The notes under the pieces: generated by a model
Seen by the model: only the letters and a program-made list of their open reading frames with translations
Told to the model about the DNA's origin: nothing
The model's database searches: none
Position numbers and translations under genes: made by a program
Assembly: GCA_902362705.1 (NCBI GenBank)
Contig: CABIXK010000006.1
Span: 1-29,231 of the forward strand
Origin: Rikenellaceae bacterium
GTDB lineage: Bacteria > Bacteroidota > Bacteroidia > Bacteroidales > Rikenellaceae
Length of the DNA: 29,231 nt
Reading direction: 5' to 3'
In this document: piece by piece, positions 7,577 to 14,332 of the stretch
How the letters are laid out: each line of letters begins with the position of its first letter
Numbering within the stretch: position 1 is the stretch's first letter

Positions 7577-8329
7577 TTACAATATGAAGAGCGGGGCGTC
7601 GGGGCGGCTGCGCCCGGCATCGAAGCGGAAGCCCTCCCACGCGAAGTCGCGCAGCGCCCCGGGGTCGTCGATGCGGCGGCGCAGCAGGTAGCGCGTCATC
7701 TCGCCGCGGCACATCTTGGTGTAGACCACCACGGTGCGCAGCCGCTCGCCGTCGTCGAGGCGGAAGGAGGGGGTGATGACCCGCACCTCGCGGCAGACGC
7801 GGCGCCAGTCGAAGAGACGCTTCATCTCGTCGCTGGCCAGGTTGACCAGCACCCCGTCGTCGGAGAGCACGCTCTCGATGAGGGGGTCGGTCAGGCGGTC
7901 GCGCCAGAAGTCGAAGAGCGTGCGCTCGTCGTCGAACGGCCGCACGGAGCCCTCGAGGCGGTAGGGGCGGATGGCGTCGAGCGGGCGCAGCAGTCCGTAG
8001 AGAAACGAGGTGATATGGAGGTGCCGCTGGGCGTAGAGGAGCTCGTCGGGGGTGAACGACTCGGGCGCGAGGCGCCGGAAGACGATGCCCGCGTATGCCG
8101 TGATGGCGGGGAGCGCCTCCGCGTCGTGGAAGCGCAGGTAGCGCTGCCGGTTCTCGGCGGCCAGGCGGTCGTTCACCCGCAGCGCGCGGGCCAGCTCGTC
8201 GGCCGGGAGGGCCCCCAGGCGCGCGGCCAGGCGGCCGGCATCGCCGGCGAAGCGGGGCTCGGTGGTGCTGTGCGGGCGGACGGCGCTGCGGTCGGCCATC
8301 GTCTTGGCGCAGGAGAGGAGGATCTGCAT
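7577..8329 (-). CDS. yaaA: Peroxide stress protein YaaA (DUF328 family)
   Basis: A 250-residue cytoplasmic protein. The N-terminus MQILLSCAKTM, the segment RYLRFHDAEALPAITAYAGIVFRRL, the family hallmark LYGLLRPLDAIRPYRLE, and VLVNLASDEMKRLFDW with YTKMCRGEMTRYLL are features of YaaA/DUF328. In Escherichia coli this protein limits iron-driven oxidative damage after peroxide. Length matches the family (about 250-260). ATG 8329 starts the conserved N-terminus, although the frame stays open upstream through the preceding gene. It is 17 bp after the radical SAM stop and 25 bp before the rhomboid gene, so cotranscription is likely. Confidence 0.92.
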   Translation of the reverse strand: MQILLSCAKTMADRSAVRPHSTTEPRFAGDAGRLAARLGALPADELARALRVNDRLAAENRQRYLRFHDAEALPAITAYAGIVFRRLAPESFTPDELLYAQRHLHITSFLYGLLRPLDAIRPYRLEGSVRPFDDERTLFDFWRDRLTDPLIESVLSDDGVLVNLASDEMKRLFDWRRVCREVRVITPSFRLDDGERLRTVVVYTKMCRGEMTRYLLRRRIDDPGALRDFAWEGFRFDAGRSRPDAPLFIL

Positions 8330-8346
8330 GGTGCGGGGCGTTTGGT

Positions 8347-9120
8347 TCAGGCGACCGAGCAGGGGATGCCGAGCCGACGGACGCGGGCGGCGATCGCCTC
8401 GAGCTCCTCGCGCGGGACCTTCCCGAGCGTGGGGCAGGGGGTGTCGCGGTCGAGCGAGTAGACCATGACGCTGCCGGGGCGGATCTCGTCGACGAGCGCG
8501 AGCCAGGCCGCGACCTCCTCGTCGGTGGTGTTGTCGACAGGTGCGCCGTCGCACGTGCCGCGCAGGAACATCGTCTGCAGGATCATGCGCCCCTCGAAGC
8601 CCTTCATGGCCTCGACCGTGGCGCGGACCGTGTAGGCGGGGTTCTGCGGGAGGTTGAGGCGCCGCACGGTGGCGTCGAAGGCCGAGTCGAGCTTGAGGAT
8701 GTTGTTGTCGACGCGGCCGAGCGCCCGGCGGACGTCGGGGCGGTGGAGCTGCGTGGCGTTGGAGAGCACCGAGACCCGCGCCGCGGGGCAGAGCGCGTCG
8801 CGCAGCGCGAGCGTGTCGTCGATCACGGCCTCGAAATGGGGGTGGAGCGTCGGCTCGCCGTTGCCGGCGAAGGTGATGACGTCGGGCGGCGTGCCCTCGG
8901 CGACCATGCGGCGCAGCACGGCCTCGAGCTGTGCGCGCACCTCCTCGCGCGGGTTGAAGCGCCGCGCACCCGGGTGGTCGGCGTTCCAGCCGCACTCGCA
9001 GTAGATGCAGTCGAACGAGCAGAGCTTCGAATCGACGGGCAGGAGGTTGACCCCCAGCGAGAGGCCCAGCCGCCGCGAGCGCACCGGGCCGAAGATGATG
9101 TCGTGGAAGAGCGATGTCAT
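8347..9120 (-). CDS. Radical SAM enzyme, COG0731-like
   Basis: A 257-residue protein with the radical SAM iron-sulfur motif CxxxCxxC at Cys34, Cys38 and Cys41 (LCSFDCIYCECGW), preceded by the phrase IIFGPVRSRRLGLSLGVNLL, typical of the COG0731 group. The SAM-binding region TFAGNGEPTLHP, NATQL and a central DNNILKLDSA stretch follow. These proteins bind a [4Fe-4S] cluster and generate a 5'-deoxyadenosyl radical; the substrate of this subgroup is not established. It is first in an operon with yaaA and the rhomboid gene. A -7-like box sits 4 bp before the ATG, suggesting a leaderless message. Confidence 0.88.
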   Translation of the reverse strand: MTSLFHDIIFGPVRSRRLGLSLGVNLLPVDSKLCSFDCIYCECGWNADHPGARRFNPREEVRAQLEAVLRRMVAEGTPPDVITFAGNGEPTLHPHFEAVIDDTLALRDALCPAARVSVLSNATQLHRPDVRRALGRVDNNILKLDSAFDATVRRLNLPQNPAYTVRATVEAMKGFEGRMILQTMFLRGTCDGAPVDNTTDEEVAAWLALVDEIRPGSVMVYSLDRDTPCPTLGKVPREELEAIAARVRRLGIPCSVA

Positions 9121-9124
9121 GGTG

Positions 9125-9132
9125 CGAAGTTA
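9125..9132 (-). promoter_or_regulatory. -7 box of the radical SAM operon
   Basis: TAACTTCG on the minus strand matches the TAnnTTCG variant and ends 4 bp before the start codon, so the message would start at or next to the AUG. Weak by itself; supported by the recurrence of the same box elsewhere in the window. Confidence 0.35.
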
Positions 9133-9426
9133 GCATTTTTTTCGCGACTCTGCGCCGCGGGGGAGCGGATGGGGCATCGAAAAAACGGCCGCCCCGGGCG
9201 GAGGGCTGCTCTGTCGGCTGCGCCTCGGTCGCTCCTCCGCTGGCTGCGGCCTTTCGCGCGGCGCGATATCGTCGGCGAAACGGCGGCCGGAGGCCGGCGG
9301 GCCGCAGCCACCCGGCGCGAAGGCCCGCAACTCGCGTGGCTCGTGCGGCTCTTCGCCGGCTGCCGCCCGAAAATAGAAAGAATCCGGCGGCTCTTAGCCG
9401 GGCGCTGGCTGCGACCCGAAAATCCT

Positions 9427-9482
9427 CCATTTTCAATTTTCCATTTTCCATTTTCCATTTTCAACTTTCCATTTCCGATTCT
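9427..9482 (+). repeat. Tandem 7-bp repeat (CCATTTT), about eight units
   Basis: Eight consecutive heptamers in register start at 9427: CCATTTT, CAATTTT, CCATTTT three times, CAACTTT, CCATTTC and CGATTCT. The array lies in the 439-bp gap 9121-9559, just upstream of the symporter's -7 box. The remainder of that gap is GC-rich, without a recognisable gene. Confidence 0.85.
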
Positions 9483-9495
9483 CCTCCGATTTTCG

Positions 9496-9503
9496 TATCT
9501 TCG
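9496..9503 (+). promoter_or_regulatory. -7 box for the symporter gene
   Basis: TATCTTCG, 56 bp before the symporter ATG, is the same box as upstream of pyrH and the DUF3575 gene. No TTG is visible at the usual spacing; that position is occupied by the end of the heptamer array. Confidence 0.4.
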
Positions 9504-9559
9504 GCTTCGGTTAAGGCTCCCCGGCCCGGCCGGCCGGGGCGATATGTAAGTCTGTCGCT

Positions 9560-10744
9560 ATGAAAATCCGTTTCTCGTTGCTGGCGCGCGTGGTCGCGGC
9601 CATCGTGCTGGGCGTGGTGTGCGGCTGGGTGCTGCCCGTGTGGGCGGTGCGCCTCTCGCTCACGTTCAATGCCCTCTTCGGCGCCTTTCTCAACTTCATG
9701 ATTCCGCTGCTCATCTTCGGGCTCGTGGCTCCGGGGATCGCCGACCTGGGGCGCGGGGCCGGGCGGCTGCTCGCGCTCACGGCGGCCCTGGCCTACGCCT
9801 TCACCCTCTTCTCGGGCTTCGGGACCTACATGGTCGGGCGGGCGCTCTTCCCGGCGCTGGTCGACGGCGCCTCGGCGGCGCTGCCCGAGGCGGCCGCGGC
9901 GCTGCGGCCCTACTTCACCGTGGAGATGCCGCCCGCGATGGAGGTGATGACGGCCCTCGTGCTGGCCTTCGTCGTGGGGCTGGGCATGGCCTACGCCGGG
10001 GCCCGGAGCCTCAAGGCGGGGCTCGACGAGCTGCGGGCGATCGTCGAGCGGACGATCGGCGGGATGATCGTGCCCCTGCTGCCCCTCTACATCTTCGGCA
10101 TCTTCCTGCAGATGACCCGCTCGGGGCAGGTGGCGGGCGTCGTGGCGCTCTTCCTGAAGCTCGTGGCGGTGATCTTCGCCCTGTCGGTCGTGCTGCTCGT
10201 CGTGCAGTTCTGCGCGGCGGGGCTCGCCGCGCGGCGCAACCCCTTCCGCATGCTGCGCACGATGCTTCCGGCCTACGCCACGGCCCTCGGCACCCAGTCG
10301 TCGGCCGCGACCATCCCCGTGACGCTCGCGCAGACGCAGCGGCTGGGCGTCGAGCGGTCGGTGGCGTCGTTCGTCGTGCCGCTCTGCGCCACGATCCACC
10401 TCTCGGGTTCGATGCTCAAGATCACGGCCTGCGCGCTGGCCGTGGCGATGACGGCGGGGCTCGATGTGTCGGCGCCGCGCTTCGCGGAGTTCATCCTGCT
10501 GCTGTCGGTGACGATGGTGGCGGCGCCCGGCGTGCCCGGCGGGGCGATCATGGCGGCGCTCGGGCTGCTCGAGTCGGTGCTGGGCTTCGACGAGACGCTG
10601 TGCGGACTGATGATCGCCACCTACATCGCCATGGACAGCTTCGGCACGGCGACCAACGTTACGGGCGACGGAGCCGTGGCGGCGATCGTCGACGCCGTGG
10701 CGCGCCGCTGGGGCCGCGGGCGGGGCGATCGGATGCCGAAATAG
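9560..10744 (+). CDS. Dicarboxylate/amino-acid:cation symporter (DAACS, SLC1-like)
   Basis: A 394-residue inner-membrane transporter with about eight hydrophobic helices and two re-entrant hairpins. The Ser-rich hairpin motif appears as ALGTQSSAATIPVTL (about residues 242-256). The second half has VSFVVPL-like and TIHLSGSMLK segments, GVPGGAI, and the substrate-site helix as MDSFGTATNVTGDGAVA near the C-terminus. These correspond to the NMDGT-type and Asp/Asn substrate-binding regions of GltPh and SstT. The family couples Na+ or H+ to uptake of aspartate, glutamate, other dicarboxylates or serine; the substrate cannot be read from sequence alone. The next gene, an alpha-oxoamine synthase, follows in the same direction but has its own promoter-like box. 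Confidence 0.85.
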   Translation: MKIRFSLLARVVAAIVLGVVCGWVLPVWAVRLSLTFNALFGAFLNFMIPLLIFGLVAPGIADLGRGAGRLLALTAALAYAFTLFSGFGTYMVGRALFPALVDGASAALPEAAAALRPYFTVEMPPAMEVMTALVLAFVVGLGMAYAGARSLKAGLDELRAIVERTIGGMIVPLLPLYIFGIFLQMTRSGQVAGVVALFLKLVAVIFALSVVLLVVQFCAAGLAARRNPFRMLRTMLPAYATALGTQSSAATIPVTLAQTQRLGVERSVASFVVPLCATIHLSGSMLKITACALAVAMTAGLDVSAPRFAEFILLLSVTMVAAPGVPGGAIMAALGLLESVLGFDETLCGLMIATYIAMDSFGTATNVTGDGAVAAIVDAVARRWGRGRGDRMPK

Positions 10745-10779
10745 GTATTTATGCGTAGCGTGGCCCGTAAAAAAACGGC

Positions 10780-10787
10780 TACTTTTG
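10780..10787 (+). promoter_or_regulatory. -7 box for the alpha-oxoamine synthase gene
   Basis: TACTTTTG matches TAnnTTTG, in the 122-bp gap after the symporter gene and 79 bp before the next ATG. It would give a leader of about 70-75 nt. No good TTG at 20-bp spacing. Confidence 0.45.
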
Positions 10788-10866
10788 GACGTCCTTTCTC
10801 CGACCCGCGCGGTGCGGCGGCGGAAGGGCGCCGACAACGGCTTGAAATCTTAAAATCAGATACGTT

Positions 10867-12138
10867 ATGGTTGATATTTTCGAACGCCTGGAGAAGAACG
10901 CAGGCGGCCCCATCGGGCAGTACATGTCCTACGCGCACGGCTATTTCGCCTTCCCGAAGCTCGAGGGCGAGATCGGTCCCCACATGGTCTTCCGCGGCAA
11001 GAAGATGCTGAACTGGAGCCTGAACAACTACCTCGGCCTGGCCAACCACCCCGAGGTGCGCAAGGCCGACGCCGAGGGCGCGGCCCAGTTCGGCATGGCG
11101 GCGCCGATGGGCGCCCGCATGATGAGCGGCCAGACCGTCTACCACGAGCGTCTGGAGCGCGAGCTGGCCGAGTTCGTCGGCAAGGAGGACGCCTTCCTGC
11201 TCAACTTCGGCTATCAGGGCATGCTCTCGATCATCGACTGCCTGCTCACGCCGCGCGACGTGGTGGTCTACGACGCCGAGGCCCACGCCTGCATCATCGA
11301 CGGCCTGCGCATGCACAAGGGCAAGCGCTTCGTCTTCGGCCACAACGACATGGATTCGCTGCGCCTGCAGTTGCAGCACGCCACCGACCTGGCCGAGGAG
11401 CAGAAGGGCGGCGTGCTGGTCATCACCGAGGGCGTATTCGGCATGAAGGGCGACCTGGGCAAGCTCGACCAGATCGTCGCGCTGAAGAAGGAGTTCCGGT
11501 TCCGCCTGCTCGTCGACGACGCCCACGGCTTCGGCACGATGGGTCCCGGCGGCCGCGGTACGGCGGCCCACTTCGGCGTGGCCGACGGCGTGGACGTGCT
11601 CTTCAACACCTTCGCCAAGTCGATGGCCGGTATCGGCGCCTTCGTGAGCGGTCCCCGCTGGCTCATCAACCTCTTCCGCTACAACATGCGCTCGCAGCTC
11701 TACGCCAAGTCGCTGCCCATGCCCATGGTGATCGGCGCCCTGAAGCGTCTGGAGCTCATCCGCAACCACCCCGAGTACCAGGAGAAGCTCTGGGAGATCG
11801 TCCGCGCGCTCCAGAGCGGTCTGAAGGAGAACGGCTTCAACATCGGCGTGACCAACTCGCCCGTGACCCCCGTCTTCATGAAGGGCGGTATCCCCGAGGC
11901 GACGAACCTGATCGTCGACCTGCGCGAGAACCACGGCGTCTTCTGCTCGATCGTGGTCTACCCCGTGATCCCGAAGGGCGAGATCATCCTGCGTGTCATC
12001 CCCACGGCGGCCCACACCATCGAGGACGTCAACTACACGCTGGAGGCCTTCAAGTCGGTGCGCGACAAGCTCGAGAGCGGCTACTACGCGTCGCTGCCCA
12101 TTCCCGAGCGTGCCGACGAGGGCTTCAAGCTCCGCTAA
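10867..12138 (+). CDS. Alpha-oxoamine synthase (serine palmitoyltransferase-like or cysteate acyltransferase-like)
   Basis: A 423-residue PLP enzyme of fold type I. Seen: LNNYLGLANHPEV, GARMMSGQTVYHERLE, the DAEAHACIIDG segment with the PLP-stacking His140, VDDAHGFG with Asp217/218 and His220, and FNTFAKSMAGIGAF, where Lys251 should carry PLP. The family condenses an amino acid with an acyl thioester with loss of CO2. In Bacteroidota the candidates are serine palmitoyltransferase (sphingolipids), the cysteate acyl-ACP transferase of sulfonolipid synthesis known from Alistipes, or 2-amino-3-ketobutyrate CoA ligase. I cannot separate these from sequence alone. Codon choice is unusually uniform (CTG, GGC, AAG), suggesting high expression. 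It lies downstream of a possible amino-acid symporter. Confidence 0.85.
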   Translation: MVDIFERLEKNAGGPIGQYMSYAHGYFAFPKLEGEIGPHMVFRGKKMLNWSLNNYLGLANHPEVRKADAEGAAQFGMAAPMGARMMSGQTVYHERLERELAEFVGKEDAFLLNFGYQGMLSIIDCLLTPRDVVVYDAEAHACIIDGLRMHKGKRFVFGHNDMDSLRLQLQHATDLAEEQKGGVLVITEGVFGMKGDLGKLDQIVALKKEFRFRLLVDDAHGFGTMGPGGRGTAAHFGVADGVDVLFNTFAKSMAGIGAFVSGPRWLINLFRYNMRSQLYAKSLPMPMVIGALKRLELIRNHPEYQEKLWEIVRALQSGLKENGFNIGVTNSPVTPVFMKGGIPEATNLIVDLRENHGVFCSIVVYPVIPKGEIILRVIPTAAHTIEDVNYTLEAFKSVRDKLESGYYASLPIPERADEGFKLR

Positions 12139-12162
12139 CGGCAGCCCTGCCGACCACTGCGC

Positions 12163-12200
12163 CGCCGCCCGCAGCAGGAGTTGTCCTGCCGCGGGCGGCG
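12163..12200 (+). terminator. Long GC-rich stem-loop after the synthase gene
   Basis: CGCCGCCCGC (12163-12172) pairs perfectly with GCGGGCGGCG (12191-12200). After one A-C mismatch, GCAGGA pairs with TCCTGC around a GTTG loop. It lies 24 bp beyond the stop codon. No T tract follows, so it may stabilise the message end rather than terminate. Confidence 0.45.
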
Positions 12201-12313
12201 ATGCTATTGCGGGGGATGCTGCGGCGGGCGGCGGGCGATGCTATTATGGGCGATGCTATTGCGGGGACAGTGTTATTGTCGGCGGTGCTGCTGTGGGCGG
12301 ATGCTATTGCGGG
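12200..12313 (+). repeat. Four copies of GATGCTATTGCGGG-type motif
   Basis: Copies start at 12200, 12237 (ends ATTATGGG), 12252 and 12300, irregularly spaced in the 416-bp non-coding gap 12139-12554. No open frame with convincing coding character spans them. Confidence 0.6.
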
Positions 12314-12423
12314 CCTCGACGCGGTCGGCGTTGCGTGCGACGTGAGGTGCGGGGATGCCTGACAGCTGGCCCGTGTGGCCGTCGGGTGCTTCCGGCAGCC
12401 GCCCTTGTGTTGCGTACAAACAT

Positions 12424-12448
12424 TTTCGGAGCGGTTTTCGCTCCGAAA
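12424..12448 (+). terminator. Possible terminator hairpin upstream of tRNA-Gly
   Basis: A perfect 10-bp stem TTTCGGAGCG (12424-12433) with CGCTCCGAAA (12439-12448), loop GTTTT, followed by TTTCCC. It could end transcription from the synthase gene. It is also symmetrical enough to act on the other strand. Confidence 0.4.
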
Positions 12449-12491
12449 TTTCCCGGAAGTTTCGGCTTTCGGAAAATTTTTGCCCGAAAAA

Positions 12492-12522
12492 TTTGCGAAC
12501 TCAGAATTTAGTCGTATATTTG
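12492..12522 (+). promoter_or_regulatory. Promoter of tRNA-Gly
   Basis: TTTG at 12492-12495 and TATATTTG at 12515-12522 are separated by 19 bp, an ideal Bacteroidota promoter. It starts 33 bp upstream of the tRNA. Confidence 0.8.
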
Positions 12523-12554
12523 CAATCCCAAAACAAACGTTTCGGGGTTGATTT

Positions 12555-12627
12555 GCGGAAATAGCTCAGTTGGTAGAGCACAACCTTGCCAAGGTTGGGG
12601 TCGCGAGTTCGAGTCTCGTTTTCCGCT
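12555..12627 (+). tRNA. tRNA-Gly (anticodon GCC)
   Basis: A complete 73-nt cloverleaf. The acceptor GCGGAAA (12555-12561) pairs with TTTCCGC (12620-12626), discriminator T. The D arm contains AGTTGGTA. The anticodon stem CAACC/GGTTG encloses TTGCCAA with anticodon GCC at 12588-12590. The T arm GCGAG-TTCGAGT-CTCGT has one G-T pair. CCA is not encoded. The gene has its own promoter and terminator. Its 3' end is the probable integration site of the island that follows, since a recombinase gene starts 281 bp downstream and a near-copy of its last bases occurs at 22381. Confidence 0.97.
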
Positions 12628-12629
12628 CA
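12616..12629 (+). other. Candidate left attachment core (tRNA 3' end)
   Basis: The 14-mer TCGTTTTCCGCTCA, covering the end of the tRNA T arm and acceptor, recurs with one mismatch at 22381-22394. Integration into tRNA 3' ends by tyrosine recombinases regenerates the tRNA at one end and leaves a copy at the other. Confidence 0.5.
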
Positions 12630-12632
12630 CGA

Positions 12633-12656
12633 GGTCCTTTTCGAAGGACCTTTTTT
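12633..12656 (+). terminator. Intrinsic terminator after tRNA-Gly
   Basis: A perfect 7-bp stem GGTCCTT/AAGGACC with a TTCG tetraloop, followed by six T (12651-12656). It starts 5 bp after the tRNA. If the island is integrated here, this terminator was brought in by the island. Confidence 0.9.
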
Positions 12657-12907
12657 GTTGGGCAAGGTTGCGCAATTCGAAGCAAACGATTCTGTATATC
12701 AATGATATGCAGGATCGTTTCGTTTTTGTACCATAGCAAAAGGTAGCAGCCGGAAACATCCTTCTCGTGTGCCGAATCGTGGTACACGGGAGCGAATGGC
12801 AGAAATGTACCACACTTTTTCGGTAGTGCGTTGAATTACATTGGTTTGCATCGAACGTTCCGGGCTTTTCAATCGTATGATTGTCAAACTCAAAACGTAT
12901 TCGGACG

Positions 12908-14145
12908 ATGGAAAGAAAACGATTCAGCGTAACTTACTTTCTGCGTAAGGCACGCACCAACAAGGCTGGCTTAACTCCTATTCTGGCCCGCATTACCACT
13001 AACGGTATCTCCAAAGAGATTTACATCCAATGTTCGGTTCCCGCCGACAAATGGAGCCAGTCCAAAGAGCGGGCGACTGGCAAGGACAAGCTCTGTCAGC
13101 AGGTCAATTCCTATCTGGACGATTATCGCGCAAGGATTCTCGCCGTGCGGCAGGAACTGATCTCCAAAGGCTACGAGGGCAACTGCATCCAGATCAAGGA
13201 ACGATTGCAGAACCCTACTACGCTTTCGATTATGTTCCTTGCGGAGTTGGCGAAATACTGCGAGAAACGGCAGGCGGAGGTCGGGGTACGGATTACCCAG
13301 TTGACAGCAAACAAATATCATCGGGTGCTGCGGTATCTTCGGGAGTACGTCGCATCCGCTTATCGGAAAGAGGATTTGCTGCTCTCGGCTGTCGGTTACG
13401 AGTTTCTCGACGGGTTCAATACCTTTCTGCAAACAGCCCACCGATGCAAGCACAACGACGCTGTGAATCTGCTCGATTGCGTCAAGAACTTCACCCGTTA
13501 CTGCCTGCGCAACGAGTGGATCGAGAAAGACCCGTTCCGAAACTATAAGCTCAAGGAGGGGCACAACAAGGAGAAAGACCACCTGACAAGAGAGGAATTA
13601 GAGACGCTGGTGCGAAAGAGATTGCCGAACGAACGGCTCGACAGAATCCGGGATGTCTTTGCTTTTTGTTCACAGGGTTGGCATTTACAGATGCGGAACA
13701 TTTGCAGCAGGAACATATCCGCACGGACGACAACGGAACGACATGGATTCATAAGCCGCGAGAGAAGACGGCCGTCATGAGCCGTATTCCGTTGCTGCCC
13801 TATTCGTTGGCACTACTGAGGAAATACGAGCGGGATGCGGAGTTGCGAGCGACAGGGAAACTGCTGCCGGTTCCGAGTAATCAAAAGATGAATGCTTACC
13901 TGAAAGAGATCGCCGACTTGTGCAATATTCCGAAGAATCTGACCACACACGTTGCCCGTCATACGTTCGCTTGTTTGGCCGTGGAGTACGGGATGCCGAT
14001 CGACGTGCTGGCGAAGATTCTCGGACACTCGAATACCAACATGACGCGGCACTATGCCAAATTCTCGGAGCAGTTGATCGGGCGCGAAATGCGGAAGATG
14101 AACGAGCAGATGTTTTCTGGCGATATATTGTCGTTGAATCAATAA
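12908..14145 (+). pseudogene. Tyrosine recombinase (integrase), frameshifted
   Basis: An integrase of the Bacteroidota conjugative-element type in two frames. Frame one (12908 to about 13665) carries the arm-binding domain (FSVTYFLRKARTNKAGLTPI) and the SAM-like core-binding domain. The frame then switches by -1, and 13666-14145 carries the catalytic domain: FTGLAFTDAEHL, HVARHTFA (H-x-x-R), LGHSNTNMTRHYAK with the His and the nucleophile Tyr. Family members read something like FCCFTGLAF at the junction, so loss of four bases (or one) near 13663-13668 explains the break. Total length, about 412 codons when repaired, is normal. It lies next to tRNA-Gly, as expected for the recombinase that inserted the island. 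It is probably inactive now. Confidence 0.85.
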
Positions 14146-14172
14146 GCGGCAGTTCCGATGAAAAGAGGGCGC

Positions 14173-14203
14173 AACGACGGGCAGGATCAACCTGCCCGTC
14201 GTT
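14173..14203 (+). terminator. Hairpin after the integrase gene
   Basis: A perfect 13-bp stem AACGACGGGCAGG (14173-14185) with CCTGCCCGTCGTT (14191-14203), loop ATCAA, 27 bp after the integrase stop. It is followed only by ATTGTTC, so the T tract is weak. It may serve both converging units (integrase and xus operon). Confidence 0.6.
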
Positions 14204-14224
14204 ATTGTTCTACATTTGTAAATC

Positions 14225-14258
14225 GGTGGGTACATACCAACGTTGCGATGTACCGACC
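14225..14258. repeat. Inverted repeat GGTGGGTACAT / ATGTACCGACC
   Basis: 11-bp arms (14225-14235 and 14248-14258) with one mismatch and a 12-bp spacer lie in the gap between the convergent integrase and xusC-like genes. The core GGTAC/GTACC also occurs around both proposed island ends, so it could be a recombinase or regulator site. Confidence 0.4.
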
Positions 14259-14332
14259 AATCTGCGGATATATTTCAATCGGCATGGCGATGTCAATTGG
14301 TCGATAATCGTATAATCATCAAACGTTTTTTG

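Noticed and set aside
8330..9451. Upstream extension of the yaaA frame
   Set aside because: It overlaps the radical SAM gene in another frame; only the part from 8329 has YaaA features.
9427..9482. Heptamer array as part of a coding sequence or CRISPR
   Set aside because: The MENGK-like translation on the minus strand is a by-product of the repeat; units are far too short for CRISPR repeats with spacers. No CRISPR array is seen anywhere in the window.
12660..12690. tRNA-like fragment after the tRNA terminator (GGCAAGGTTGCGCAATTCGA)
   Set aside because: Resemblance to the anticodon and T arms is partial and may be chance; no cloverleaf can be drawn.
12508..12813. Minus-strand open frame across the tRNA-Gly gene
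   Set aside because: It is the antisense of the tRNA and its terminator, a well-known annotation artefact; no start signal or coding character.
13655..13675. Programmed -1 frameshift in the integrase
   Set aside because: The local bases (T TTT TGT) do not form a classic slippery heptamer and the encoded protein would be a residue short against relatives; a deletion is simpler.
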